Origin: Stenotrophomonas africana | GTDB taxonomy: Bacteria; Pseudomonadota; Gammaproteobacteria; Xanthomonadales; Xanthomonadaceae | NCBI RefSeq assembly: GCF_013004645.1 | Contig: NZ_JABEME010000003.1 | Location: forward strand, 424,437-488,436 | Direction of reading: 5' to 3' | DNA length: 64,000 nucleotides | Part shown: piece after piece, positions 6,829 through 16,190 of the stretch | Position numbering within the stretch: the first letter of the stretch is position 1 | How the letters are laid out: every line of letters begins with the position of its first letter | Notes under the pieces: model-generated | What the model saw: the letters and a program-made list of their open reading frames with translations, nothing else | Told to the model about the DNA's origin: nothing | The model's database searches: none | Program-made: the position numbers and the translations under genes

Positions 6829-9192
6829 TCAGCTGGAGCACCATTCGCATTCGCTGATGTCGATGTCGTTGGAGCGCACGTAGTACGTGGTCTTCAGGCC
6901 TTCGCGCCAGGCGCTCAGGTGCAGTTCCAGCAGCGTGCTCGCGCGGATGGTGCTGGGCACGTACAGGTTGAAGCTGATCGACTGGTCGACATGGCGCTGG
7001 CGGCGGGCGTTCTGGCGCACGCTGGCGAACTGGTCGACCTTGTAGGCACCCTTCTCGTAGTACGGCCAGGTTTCCAGCGACAGGCCCGGCGCTGCCACCG
7101 GCCGCCGGAAGTCCTTCTTTTCCTCGTAGTAGAACGCGCTGTAGATCGGGTCGATGGAGGCGGTGGAACCGGCAATCTGCGCGGTGCTCATGTTCGGTGC
7201 CACGGCCAGCAGCCAGCCGTTGCGCAGGCCGTGCGTGGCGACCTCGTGGGCCAGGCTGTCCCATGCGGCGCCACTGTAGTCGCGGTCACGGAAGTAACGC
7301 CCGTTGTGCCAGTCACTACCCGCGAACATCGGGTAGCTGCCCTTCTCCTTCGCCAGCTGCGCGCTGGCCTGGATGGTCAGGAAGTTGATGCGTTCGTAGA
7401 GACGGTCGGCCAGTTCTTCGGCATCCGGTGATTCCCACTGGATCGCCTGCTGCGCCAGCAGGTGGTGCCAACCGAACGTGCCCAGGCCGATGGCGCGGTA
7501 CTTGCGGTTGGTGATGGTGGCCTGCGGCACCGGCAGCGCGTTGAGGTCGATCACGTTGTCGAGCATGCGCACCTGGATCGGGATCAGGCGCTCCAGCACA
7601 TCGGTGGCCAGCAGGTCATCCGGCGCGCTGATCGCGCGGCCGAGGTTGATCGAGGACAGGTTGCAGACCACGAAGTCACCGGCGCGGCGTGTGGTGACGA
7701 TCTGGTCGCCACTGACGATCTCCTGGATCATCCGCGTCGGGCTCATGTTCTGCAGGATCTCGGTGCACAGGTTGCTGGAATAGATCATGCCCGCGTGCTT
7801 GTTCGGATTCCTGCGATTGACCTCGTCGCGGTAGAACAGGAACGGATTGCCGGTCTCCAGCTGGCTGAGCATGATCCGCTTGAACAGATCGATGGCCTTC
7901 ACCGTGCGTCGGCTGATGCGCTCGTCGGCCACCAGTTCGGCGTAGCGGTCGCGGAAGCTGCCCGCACCGCGCGTCTCGTCATAGAAGTCCTGCAGGTACC
8001 AGCCCTTGGCCTGCTTCACCTCGTGCGGATCGAACAGGTACCAGTCGGCGCGACGCTCCACCGCCTCCATGAACAGGTCGGGCACGCATACCGAGGTGAA
8101 CACATCGTGCGCGCGCAGGCGCTGGTCGCCATTGTTCAGGCGCAGGTCCATGAAGGCTTCGATGTCGCGGTGCCAGATGTCCAGGTACACCGCCACCGCG
8201 CCCTTGCGCTGGCCGAGCTGGTCGACCGACACCGCGGTGTTGTTGAGCTGCTTGATCCACGGCACCACGCCACCGGAGGAATTGGCCACGCCCCGGATCG
8301 GTGCGCCGCTGCTGCGCACATAGCCCAGGTAGGCGCCAACGCCGCCGCCATGCTTGGACACACGGGCGATATCGGTGTTGGAGTCATAGATGCCCTGCAG
8401 GCTGTCGTCCACCGTGTCGATGAAGCAGCTGGACAGCTGCCCACCTACCTTGCCGGCATTGGCCAGGGTCGGAGTGGCGACGGTCATGTACAGGTTGGAC
8501 AGCGCCCAGTACGCCTCGCCGACCAGCTGCATGCGCCGCTCGCGCGGCTTTTCCTCCTGCATCAGGTACAGCGCGATGGTCAGCCAGCGCTCCTGCGGCA
8601 GTTCATAAACCTCGCGGCTGCGGTCGCTGGCCAGATAGCGCGTGGCCAGCAGGTACAGGCCGTTGTAGGCGAACAGTCGATCGCGTTCCGGATCGATCAT
8701 CTCGCCGGCCTGCTGCAATTCTTCCTTCGAGTAGCAGCGCAGGATGTCGTTGCTGTAGATGCCACGGTCAGCCAGGCTTTCCTGCAGGCCCACATACGAG
8801 CCGTACTTCAGGCCGACGTCGTAGAAGCGGTTGCGGCTGGCGCGCTTGTACAGGCGGCGCAGGTAGATGCGTGCGGCAAACTGCTCCCACTCGGGTGCGA
8901 CCAGGTCCACCCGCGACTCGGCCTCGCGGATCAGCAGATCGACCAGGTCATCGGCGCTGATGCTCGGCTTGCGCTCGACCATCGCCTGCACCACGCGGCG
9001 GTAGTCGCTCACATCCAGCTGCGGGAACTCGGCATGCACGGCATCGATGCTGCGCTGCAGGCGTTCGGCCTCGAACGGCAGGCGGCGGTTGCCGGCCTCC
9101 TTGGTGATCCAGGTCGGCACACGCTCGCCGCCGGCGCGCAAGGCGTCGCCAGCGCCGGCCAGATCGGCCACGCGGAAGGTACTGTCGGTCAT
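6829..9192 (-). CDS. nrdA: ribonucleoside-diphosphate reductase, alpha (catalytic) subunit
   Basis: The protein has 787 residues. An N-terminal ATP-cone-like region (about residues 25-110) precedes the catalytic barrel, which includes GNPFLFYRDEVNRRNPNKH and SNLCTEI (active-site Asn/Cys/Glu). The C-terminal tail DISECEWCSS carries the CxxC that shuttles electrons from thioredoxin. It reduces NDPs to dNDPs with NrdB. The ATG at 9192 starts MTDSTFRV; an upstream ATG at 9216 is less likely. It is first in the operon with nrdB, the flavodoxin and the thioredoxin. A candidate promoter with NrdR boxes lies about 270 bp upstream. Confidence 0.97.
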   Translation of the reverse strand: MTDSTFRVADLAGAGDALRAGGERVPTWITKEAGNRRLPFEAERLQRSIDAVHAEFPQLDVSDYRRVVQAMVERKPSISADDLVDLLIREAESRVDLVAPEWEQFAARIYLRRLYKRASRNRFYDVGLKYGSYVGLQESLADRGIYSNDILRCYSKEELQQAGEMIDPERDRLFAYNGLYLLATRYLASDRSREVYELPQERWLTIALYLMQEEKPRERRMQLVGEAYWALSNLYMTVATPTLANAGKVGGQLSSCFIDTVDDSLQGIYDSNTDIARVSKHGGGVGAYLGYVRSSGAPIRGVANSSGGVVPWIKQLNNTAVSVDQLGQRKGAVAVYLDIWHRDIEAFMDLRLNNGDQRLRAHDVFTSVCVPDLFMEAVERRADWYLFDPHEVKQAKGWYLQDFYDETRGAGSFRDRYAELVADERISRRTVKAIDLFKRIMLSQLETGNPFLFYRDEVNRRNPNKHAGMIYSSNLCTEILQNMSPTRMIQEIVSGDQIVTTRRAGDFVVCNLSSINLGRAISAPDDLLATDVLERLIPIQVRMLDNVIDLNALPVPQATITNRKYRAIGLGTFGWHHLLAQQAIQWESPDAEELADRLYERINFLTIQASAQLAKEKGSYPMFAGSDWHNGRYFRDRDYSGAAWDSLAHEVATHGLRNGWLLAVAPNMSTAQIAGSTASIDPIYSAFYYEEKKDFRRPVAAPGLSLETWPYYEKGAYKVDQFASVRQNARRQRHVDQSISFNLYVPSTIRASTLLELHLSAWREGLKTTYYVRSNDIDISECEWCSS

Positions 9193-9460
9193 GGTGGTGG
9201 AACTCCAGGCTCGCACGCGCGTAGCGGTCGATGCCGTGGCGGCCCTGCACGCGATACCGGCGCACGGGGCGGTCGGGGTGGGATGCCATAGCGCGGGAAC
9301 ACCAGGTCGTCGGCAATTGCCTGCGCCTGCGGCCGGTATCCGGGCCGTGGGGGCGATCTGGGTCCGCGCGATGGCGGCCGCGTCGACACGGCAAGCCTCA
9401 GGGGCGGGCCGCGGGACGTTTGCTGCATGTCCGGCGGCGGCGGCTGACCGGGAGTGACGG

Positions 9461-9476
9461 CCACAACATAGTGGGG
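9461..9476. promoter_or_regulatory. candidate NrdR box (proximal)
   Basis: CCACAACATAGTGGGG matches 11 of 16 positions of the NrdR consensus ACACWATATATWGTGT by my count. It covers the -10 element of the candidate nrdA promoter. Its spacing to the second box (16 bases between, 32 centre to centre) is that of known NrdR box pairs, about three helical turns. Confidence 0.5.
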
Positions 9477-9493
9477 ATACTCGAAGCCGTCAA
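9465..9493 (-). promoter_or_regulatory. candidate sigma70 promoter of nrdA
   Basis: On the minus strand TTGACG (plus 9488-9493) and TATGTT (plus 9465-9470) are separated by exactly 17 bases. Both elements overlap the two NrdR-like boxes. Transcription from here would give a leader of about 265 bases before nrdA, in which I saw no known riboswitch. Confidence 0.55.
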
Positions 9494-9508
9494 CACAAGA
9501 TGCGGTGA
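9493..9508. promoter_or_regulatory. candidate NrdR box (distal)
   Basis: ACACAAGATGCGGTGA matches 11 of 16 positions of the NrdR consensus and keeps the CAC-N8-GTG core. It abuts the -35 element of the candidate nrdA promoter, so bound NrdR would hide the promoter. The nrdR gene itself is not in the window. Confidence 0.5.
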
Positions 9509-9623
9509 TCACTACATGCCGCGACGATCAGTCGCAGGATGCCGTGTTGCACCTGCGGCGCCTTGTCGACAACGCCTGCGCCCCCAGTTCGGTACAACAT
9601 CCACTTTCCCCGGAACACCGTCC

Positions 9624-10601
9624 ATGCGCGCTGCCCAGTACCCCTCCTTCGGCGACCCGGCCGACGTCCTTGCCATTGCCGATGCGCCGCTGCCCGAGCC
9701 CGGCCCCGGCGAGGTGCGCATCCGCACCGTGCTGGCCTCGATCCATAACCACGACCTGCTGACCGTGCGTGGCCTGTACGGCTACAAGCCGACGCTGCCG
9801 GCGATCGGTGGCAGTGAAGCACTGGGCGTGGTCGATGCACTCGGCGCCGGTGTCGACGGCCTGCAGATCGGCCAGCGGGTCGCCGCCGCCTCGGTGCACG
9901 GCACCTGGGCCGAAGCGTTCATTGCGCCGGCACGCATGGTGATCCCGATGCCGGAGGCGATCCCGGACGAGATGGCCGCGCAGTTGATCGCGATGCCGCT
10001 GAGCGCGCTGATGCTGCTGGAGTTCCTGCACGTCGAGGCGGGCCAGTGGATCGTGCAGAACACCGCCAACGGTGCGGTGGGCAAGTCACTGGCGATGCTG
10101 GCGCGGGCGCGTGGCGTGCACGTGGCCAACCTGGTGCGCAATGCCGATGCGGTCGCACAGTTGCAGGCGCTGGGCATCGATCATGTGTTCGACACGTCGG
10201 TGGACGGCTGGAAGGATCGCGTGCGTGAGGCAACCGGCGAAGCACAGGCCGCGGCCGCAGTGGATTCCATCGGCGGCGACGCCAGCGGTGACCTGGTCGA
10301 CCTGCTCGGCCACCACGGCACCCTGGTGTCGTTCGGTGTGATGAGCGGCGAACCGATGCGCATCCCCGCCGGTGGACTGATCTACAAGGAAGCCACGGTG
10401 AAGGGATTCTGGGGCAGCAAGGTCAGCCAGGCGATGGCGGTGGAAGACAAGCGCCGGCTGGTTGGCGAACTGCTGAAGCGTGCGGCGAGCGGCGAACTGA
10501 CCCTGCCGGTGGAGCAGATCTTCGCACTGGACGACATCGCCCAGGCGGCGAAGGCCGGCGCCGGTTCGGGCCGTAACGGCAAGGTGCTGCTGCGGCCTTG
10601 A
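9624..10601 (+). CDS. MDR-superfamily zinc-free NAD(P)H oxidoreductase
   Basis: The protein has 325 residues. An N-terminal GroES-like domain (about 1-120) is followed by a Rossmann domain with NTANGAVGKSLA (about 148-160). The catalytic and structural zinc cysteines of classical alcohol dehydrogenases are missing, so it belongs to the quinone oxidoreductase / trans-2-enoyl reductase side of the family. The substrate is unknown. The longer in-frame ORF reaching back to 9231 runs through the nrdA promoter region and is not credible; MRAAQYPSFG at 9624 is a typical start. The 431-bp gap before it holds the nrdA leader and promoter, and a short perfect palindrome TTGTCGACAA at 9563-9572. Confidence 0.85.
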   Translation: MRAAQYPSFGDPADVLAIADAPLPEPGPGEVRIRTVLASIHNHDLLTVRGLYGYKPTLPAIGGSEALGVVDALGAGVDGLQIGQRVAAASVHGTWAEAFIAPARMVIPMPEAIPDEMAAQLIAMPLSALMLLEFLHVEAGQWIVQNTANGAVGKSLAMLARARGVHVANLVRNADAVAQLQALGIDHVFDTSVDGWKDRVREATGEAQAAAAVDSIGGDASGDLVDLLGHHGTLVSFGVMSGEPMRIPAGGLIYKEATVKGFWGSKVSQAMAVEDKRRLVGELLKRAASGELTLPVEQIFALDDIAQAAKAGAGSGRNGKVLLRP

Positions 10602-10620
10602 TCGGCTGACATTGCCTTCT

Positions 10621-10686
10621 GTAGAGCCGAGCCATGCTCGGCTGCTTTCCGGTCAGTGTGTGGAGCGGAGCGTAGGCTCGGCTCTA
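10621..10686. repeat. SMAG palindrome dimer
   Basis: GTAGAGCCGAGCCATGCTCG starts at 10621 and a partly degenerate inverted partner ends GGCTCTAC at 10686. It lies 20 bp after the oxidoreductase stop, in a position suited to transcript end formation. Confidence 0.8.
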
Positions 10687-10858
10687 CAGGGGAGTGCGGA
10701 CCAACGGTCCGCACCCACCGAGTGGGTCTGCTCAAACGGAGGCACCGACTTTCGTTAAGAACCTGTGATGTATAACTGAATGCGCTTTCGTCATTGGAAG
10801 ACGCATGTGCCTGCGTGCGGTACTGACGGCTCCTCCCCCGTTCGGCGTTGTCGCTTCC

Positions 10859-13486
10859 ATGTACCGCACCACCCTGAACCTGCTTGCCGGCGCCATTGCG
10901 CTGGGCCTCACCGCCGGCGCTGCCGGCGCCGCTGAATCGGCCGATAGCGGCAAGGACAGCACCACCCTCGGCACCGTGCTGGTGACCGGCTCCAACATCA
11001 AGCGCAGCGACACTGCCGGGCCGAACCCGGTGCAGATCGTCAGCCGCGAACAGATCGAGCAGACCGGCCGCTCCACGCTCACCGACGTGCTGCGCAACCT
11101 GTCGGCCAATGCCGGCAACAGCTTCGACGAGCAGTACACCGGCAGCTTTGCCGCGGGCTCGGCTTCGATCGGCCTGCGTGGCCTGTCGCCGAAGAACACG
11201 CTGGTGCTGGTCAATGGCTACCGCGTGTCCAACTTCGGCTTCGCGCTCAACACCCAGGACACCTTCGTCGACCTCAATGCGCTGCCGATCAGCGCGGTCG
11301 AGCGCATCGAAGTGCTGAAGGATGGTGCCTCGGCGGTGTACGGTTCCGACGCCATCGCCGGCGTCATCAATATCATCCTGCGCAAGAACTTCCAGGGCGT
11401 GGAAGTCGGCGGCGGCTTCGGTACCGCCACCCGGGGCGGTCTCGACGAACGCAAGGCCAGCCTGCTGGCCGGCTTCGGTGACCTCGAACAGCAAGGCTGG
11501 AACGTGCTGTTCGGGCTGGACCTGCTCAAGCGTGATCGCCTCGACGCCGACCAGCGTGCCTACACCCGCAGCGGCGATTTCCGCGACAAGCCCGGTGGCC
11601 GCCTGGCCGGCTGGTCCACTGCCGGTGGCAACTGGCTGTCCAACCCGCGCGCGCCGCAACCGTTCGCCAACTGCCCGGATGGCAGCCAGCTGCGCCCGTA
11701 CAGCGATTTCGGCAGCACCCTGCCCGGCCAGGCCTGCGCCTTCAACGCGCAGCCGTTCAAGACCCTGCAGCCCGGCGCCGAGCGCCTGCAGGCGTCGTTG
11801 AGCGCGACCTACCGTTTCAATGACAGCGTCGAAGCGTTCGCCGACGTGCTGTACAGCCACAACAAGGCCGACCAGATCTTCAGCGCGCCGCTGACCGTCG
11901 GCCCGGGCCTGCGTGCCTACAACCCGGCCACCGGCACCCTGATCGACGTGCCGGCGGTGCTGCCGGTCGGCCACCCGAACAACCCGGGCAGCACGCCATT
12001 GCCGTTCGAGTACACCTTCTTCGACATCGGCCCGCGCCTGAAGGACAACACCCAGGTGTTCTACCGTGCCCTGGCCGGCGTGCGCGGCAGTGGCGAGCGC
12101 TGGGACTGGGAAGTGGCGGCGCTGACTTCGCAGAGCGCGCAGCGAGAATACGTCGACAATTTCGTCAACCGCTACGCGTTCGAACAGATCCTGCGCGATG
12201 GCAGTTACAACTTCCTCAACCCGTCCGCCACGCCGGGCGCGCTGGATGCACTGCGCCTGCAGACCAAGCGGCCAGGCTGGTACAAGCTGCACTCGTTGAA
12301 CCTGAAGGCCTCGACCTCGCTGTGGGAGATGCCAGCCGGTACGGTCGGCTTTGCCTGGGGTGCGGAGTTCCGCAAGGAATCACTGGATGCGCGCACCAGC
12401 GCGCAGGTGCTGTCGGGCACCGAACTGCGCCCGGCCATCAACGTGGTCAACGGCGAGCGCCAGGTCAGCGCCGCCTATGCGGAACTGAGCGTGCCGCTGC
12501 ACCGCACGCTGGAGCTGCAGGTGGCCGGTCGTGGCGACCACTATGACGACTTCGGCAAGGCGTTCTCGCCGAAGGTAGCGCTGCGCTGGCAGCCGCTGGA
12601 CAGCCTGCTGCTGCGTGGTTCGTTCTCGCGCGGGTTCCGCGCACCGTCGCTGCCGGAGATCGCGCCCGGCCAGACCGTCAGCTATGGCTCGGTAATCGAT
12701 CCGCTGGATCCGCTGCAGCCCGGCGGCAGCCGCGGTGTCACCAACATCCGCACCGGCAACCCGGACCTGAAGGCCGAACGCTCGCGCAACTTCAACGTGG
12801 GCGCGGTGTGGTCGCCCGATGGCGATACCAGCATCGGCCTGGACTGGTACCGCATCGAGCAGGACAACCTGGTCAAGCCGGACAGCGCGCAGTTCATCGT
12901 CGACAACCCGACGCTGTTCCCCGGCCGTGTGCAACGTGATGCACAGGGGCGCATCCAGTTCATCACCAACCAGTATGCCAACCAGGGCGAGCTGACCACC
13001 TCGGGTCTGGACCTGGAAGCCAACCGCACCTTCCGCACCGACGGCTGGGGCAACTTCACCGTGGCCGGCAGCTGGACCCATCTGCTCAGCTTCAAGCAGC
13101 CGCTGGTGGCCGGTCAGGCACCGTATGAAGGGGCCGGCAACAACCGCCACGGCGCACTGCCGCGCACCCGCGGCACCACCTCGCTGAACTGGGCGGTGGG
13201 CGACTGGAGCAGCACGCTGAGCCTGCAGTACGTGAGCGGCTACGACCAGCGCGTGGCGACGGCGACCAGCAACCCCGGCCTGCGTGACCGCATCAAGCCG
13301 TATCACCAGCTGGACCTGTACGTGGCGTACGAAGGCATTCCCAACACCACGCTGTCGCTGTCAGTGCTGAACCTGACCGACAAGGACCCGCCGTTCGACC
13401 CGGCCGGTGGCTCCAATGGTTTCGACATCAGCCAGTACAACCTGCGCGGGCAGTTCGTCTCGCTGGGTGCGCGCTACCGGTTCTGA
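10859..13486 (+). CDS. TonB-dependent receptor
   Basis: The 875-residue protein begins with a signal peptide (cleavage near GAA-ES, residue 26). A TonB box (TVLVTGS), a plug with LRGLSPKNTLVLVNGYR and ERIEVLKDGASAVYGSDAIA, and a long barrel ending YRF follow. The sequence is typical of the large Xanthomonadaceae receptor family whose ligands include oligosaccharides, peptides and iron chelates, so the ligand is open. I chose the ATG at 10859 because the signal peptide begins there; an ATG at 10805 with GGAAG upstream would add 18 residues and cannot be excluded. No Fur box was seen. A GC hairpin follows the stop. Confidence 0.88.
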   Translation: MYRTTLNLLAGAIALGLTAGAAGAAESADSGKDSTTLGTVLVTGSNIKRSDTAGPNPVQIVSREQIEQTGRSTLTDVLRNLSANAGNSFDEQYTGSFAAGSASIGLRGLSPKNTLVLVNGYRVSNFGFALNTQDTFVDLNALPISAVERIEVLKDGASAVYGSDAIAGVINIILRKNFQGVEVGGGFGTATRGGLDERKASLLAGFGDLEQQGWNVLFGLDLLKRDRLDADQRAYTRSGDFRDKPGGRLAGWSTAGGNWLSNPRAPQPFANCPDGSQLRPYSDFGSTLPGQACAFNAQPFKTLQPGAERLQASLSATYRFNDSVEAFADVLYSHNKADQIFSAPLTVGPGLRAYNPATGTLIDVPAVLPVGHPNNPGSTPLPFEYTFFDIGPRLKDNTQVFYRALAGVRGSGERWDWEVAALTSQSAQREYVDNFVNRYAFEQILRDGSYNFLNPSATPGALDALRLQTKRPGWYKLHSLNLKASTSLWEMPAGTVGFAWGAEFRKESLDARTSAQVLSGTELRPAINVVNGERQVSAAYAELSVPLHRTLELQVAGRGDHYDDFGKAFSPKVALRWQPLDSLLLRGSFSRGFRAPSLPEIAPGQTVSYGSVIDPLDPLQPGGSRGVTNIRTGNPDLKAERSRNFNVGAVWSPDGDTSIGLDWYRIEQDNLVKPDSAQFIVDNPTLFPGRVQRDAQGRIQFITNQYANQGELTTSGLDLEANRTFRTDGWGNFTVAGSWTHLLSFKQPLVAGQAPYEGAGNNRHGALPRTRGTTSLNWAVGDWSSTLSLQYVSGYDQRVATATSNPGLRDRIKPYHQLDLYVAYEGIPNTTLSLSVLNLTDKDPPFDPAGGSNGFDISQYNLRGQFVSLGARYRF

Positions 13487-13493
13487 TGCGCCA

Positions 13494-13521
13494 ACGGGGC
13501 GGCGGTGATGCGCCGCCCCGT
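13494..13521 (+). terminator. GC hairpin after TonB receptor gene
   Basis: ACGGGGCGGCG and CGCCGCCCCGT form an 11-bp perfect stem with a 6-base loop, 8 bases after the stop codon. There is no clear T run, so termination is likely but not certain. Confidence 0.6.
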
Positions 13522-13528
13522 TCCCGGT

Positions 13529-13614
13529 AGAGTCGACTGTCAGTCGACTCGCGCGCAAAGCGCGGGCATTTCGATGTCCGCAATCAGGAGCAGTCGACTG
13601 ACAGTCGACTCTAC
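13529..13614. repeat. SMAG palindrome pair, GTCGACTGTCAGTCGAC subtype
   Basis: GTAGAGTCGACTGTCAGTCG at the left and its inverted partner ending CGACTCTAC at the right are separated by about 38 bases. This subtype has a self-complementary core and lies between convergent TonB receptor and betT genes. Confidence 0.75.
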
Positions 13615-13633
13615 CCAACCAGGCATCCCGGCA

Positions 13634-15613
13634 TCACCGGCTCAGGTGCAGGAACTGCAGGTGCCGTTCGTACTGGCTGATGATGTCATTGATGATCTGC
13701 TTGCGGCTGTAGCCCACCAGGTCGTAGTCCTGGCTGCCTTCGAACAGATGCACTTCAGCGCGGTAGTAACGCTGGTTGCGCAACTGCTGTGCGGCGAACG
13801 ACGGGGTCAGGTAGCCGCTCAGGATCACCCTGTACAGGAAGTCCTGCTGCTCGCCGTGATTCACCGTCAGCTCCATGTCGCCGGCCTCGAAGCGCGTGGA
13901 CACGTCCCAGCCCTGGCCGCGCAGCTGTTCGGCCACCGCCTCCATCGCCGGCTTCACCGTGTCGTCCATGAAGCGGTAGACCTGGTCGCGCACCGGGAAA
14001 TGCATCGCCTGGCTCAGGCGCTGGCGCCAGCCCTGGTGGTGGCGGTCGTCGCCGATCAGCGGCGATGGCCGGTACTGCAGCGCGCGCTTGCGGTGCGATT
14101 CGTCACTGAAGGCGCGGGTCAGCCCCCACATCATCAGCAGCAGCACCGCCGAGAACGGCAGCGACGCCAGCACCACCGCCGATTTGAGCGCATCGATGCT
14201 GCCGGCCAGCAGCAACCCGGCGGTCAGCACCGCGATCACCGTGCCCCAGAACACGCGAAGCCAACGCGGACCATCATCCTCCGGCGCACCGCCGTGCGAG
14301 GACAGCGTGGACAACACCACCGCCCCCGAGTCGGCCGACGTCACGAAGAAGATGAAGCTGACCAGCACCGTCACCGCGACCACCGTGCGGCTCCACGGGT
14401 AGCCATCGAGCAGTGCATACAGCACCGTCGGTGGGTCATCCACCGCCAGCTGCGCCAGTTGCTGCTGGCCGTGGTGCAGCACCTGGTCCAGCGCGCTGTT
14501 GCCGAAGATCGACAGCCAGGCCAGGGTGAAGCCCAGCGGGATGAGCAGCACGCCGAACACGAATTCGCGGATGGTGCGGCCACGCGAGATGCGCGCGATG
14601 AACAGGCCAACGAACGGCGCCCAGCCGATCCACCAGGCCCAGTAGAACACCGTCCAGCCACCCAGCCATTCCGGTCGGCCGCCATAGGCGTACACATCGA
14701 AACTCTTGCCGACCACGCTGCCCAGGTAGTCGCCCAGGTTCTGCATCAGCGTGCTGAGCAGGTATTGGGTGGGGCCGGCGCACAGCATGAACAGCACCAG
14801 CGCGATCGCCAGCAGCATGTTGATGTTGGCCATCCAGCGCACGCCCTTCTCCACCCCGGACACAGCCACGGCCACCGCCGCGCCCATCATGCTGACCACC
14901 AGGATGATCTGCACCAGGTTGGAGTGCGGGATGTTGAACAGGTGCGACAGGCCGGCGTTGAGGTGCAGCACGCCGAAGCCCATGTCGGCACCGATGCCGA
15001 ACACGGTGGCGACAATGCCCAGCGCGTCCACGGTGTAACCGATCGGCCCGTTGATGCGCTTTCCGATCAGCGGATACAGCGCCGAGCGCAGGGCCAGTGG
15101 CAGGTTGTGGCGGTAGGCGAAGTAGGCCATCGCCATCGCCGCCAGCGCGAACACGCCCCAACCATGCAGGCCCCAATGCAGGAACAGCAGCTGCATGGCC
15201 TGGCGCGCACCAGCCTCGCCCGCGGCCGCATCGCCCTGCGGCGGTTGCAGGTAGTGGGTCAGCGGCTCGGAAACGCAGAAGAAGAACAGGGTGATGCTGA
15301 TGCCGGCGGCGAACAGCATGCCGGCCCAGGAGAGGTAGCTGAACTCCGGCTCGTCATGGTCGGCGCCGAGCTTGATGCCACCGTATTTGGACAGCGCCAC
15401 GCCGACCACGAACACCAGGTACAGGGTCATCGCCAGCAGGTAGTACCAGCCGACATTCAGTGCGGCCCAGTCCTGCGCCTTGACCAGAAGGCGCCCCGCA
15501 CCGAGCGGGAACAGGCTGACGAACAGCGCGAACGCCACGACAACGATCGCCGCGAAGGCGAACACAGGCCGAAGGGTGCGCACCGGGGATTGTTGCGGCT
15601 CCAGTACATCCAT
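13634..15613 (-). CDS. betT: BCCT-family choline/betaine transporter (BetT-like)
   Basis: The 659-residue protein has about 12 membrane segments in the first 500 residues and a cytoplasmic C-terminal domain of about 150 residues, the length and layout of E. coli BetT (677). The conserved BCCT region is visible as GIGADMGFGVLHLNAG and in the Trp-rich TM8 segment VFYWAWWIGWAPFVG. It imports choline, or a related betaine, with protons or sodium for osmoprotection. No betaine synthesis genes are in the window, so the choline assignment rests on family likeness. GGAG lies about 10 bases before the ATG. The 196 bp upstream hold no gene. Confidence 0.85.
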   Translation of the reverse strand: MDVLEPQQSPVRTLRPVFAFAAIVVVAFALFVSLFPLGAGRLLVKAQDWAALNVGWYYLLAMTLYLVFVVGVALSKYGGIKLGADHDEPEFSYLSWAGMLFAAGISITLFFFCVSEPLTHYLQPPQGDAAAGEAGARQAMQLLFLHWGLHGWGVFALAAMAMAYFAYRHNLPLALRSALYPLIGKRINGPIGYTVDALGIVATVFGIGADMGFGVLHLNAGLSHLFNIPHSNLVQIILVVSMMGAAVAVAVSGVEKGVRWMANINMLLAIALVLFMLCAGPTQYLLSTLMQNLGDYLGSVVGKSFDVYAYGGRPEWLGGWTVFYWAWWIGWAPFVGLFIARISRGRTIREFVFGVLLIPLGFTLAWLSIFGNSALDQVLHHGQQQLAQLAVDDPPTVLYALLDGYPWSRTVVAVTVLVSFIFFVTSADSGAVVLSTLSSHGGAPEDDGPRWLRVFWGTVIAVLTAGLLLAGSIDALKSAVVLASLPFSAVLLLMMWGLTRAFSDESHRKRALQYRPSPLIGDDRHHQGWRQRLSQAMHFPVRDQVYRFMDDTVKPAMEAVAEQLRGQGWDVSTRFEAGDMELTVNHGEQQDFLYRVILSGYLTPSFAAQQLRNQRYYRAEVHLFEGSQDYDLVGYSRKQIINDIISQYERHLQFLHLSR

Positions 15614-15809
15614 GGGGCGGCGTTCTCCGGTAGATCAAAGGGTTAGCCGGCCGATTCTGACTGAACCGCAGTGGACAGAGCATGAAGTTGCCGCCTGCGG
15701 TCACAGGCCCGTCCCGCGATTCCGTGTTATCACGCGCGCGCTGCTGCGTGCCTCCGCCCGCCGGCACCGCGCGGGCCACGTTGATCGCAGCCGCGCGCGT
15801 ACTGTCCAA

Positions 15810-16190
15810 TCACGACATCACATGCACCGCGCACAGCTTGTTGCCGTCCGGGTCGCGCAGGTAGGCCAGGAACAGCCAGCGCCCGGCCATGCTGCGGATC
15901 CCGGCCGGATCTTCGATGGCGGTGCCACCGTGGGCGACACCGGCGTCCTGCCAGCCACGCACGGCCTCGGCGCTGTCGAGGGTGAAACCAATCGTGCCGC
16001 CGTTGGCATGGCATGCGGGCTGACCGTCGATCGGTGCGGTGACGATGAACATGCGGCCATCCTTGAAGTACACCAGCCGGCCCTTGTCATCGAAGACGCC
16101 CGGACGTGCGCCCAAGGCGCCGAACAACGCATCGTAGAAGCGATGCGCGACGTCCATGTCGTTCGTTCCAACGGTGATGTGGCTGAACAT
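15810..16190 (-). CDS. VOC-family (glyoxalase/bleomycin-resistance fold) protein
   Basis: The protein has 126 residues. Two beta-alpha-beta-beta-beta modules are visible from MFSHITVGTNDMD at the start to YLRDPDGNKLCAV at the end, with the metal-position His near residue 4 and Glu/His at the family positions only partly conserved. The family covers lyases, dioxygenases and binding proteins, so the reaction is unknown. The ATG at 16190 has AAGGAG 8 bases upstream; the longer ORF start is not credible. The sigma factor gene is divergent from it. Confidence 0.8.
   Translation of the reverse strand: MFSHITVGTNDMDVAHRFYDALFGALGARPGVFDDKGRLVYFKDGRMFIVTAPIDGQPACHANGGTIGFTLDSAEAVRGWQDAGVAHGGTAIEDPAGIRSMAGRWLFLAYLRDPDGNKLCAVHVMS

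Noticed and set aside
9231..9623. N-terminal extension of the MDR oxidoreductase
   Set aside because: It would cover the nrdA promoter and leader, lacks family similarity, and a canonical start lies at 9624.
13505..15646. 713-codon open frame antisense to betT
   Set aside because: The composition (long runs of His, Gln, Arg) is typical of antisense reading of a membrane protein gene, and BetT is convincing.
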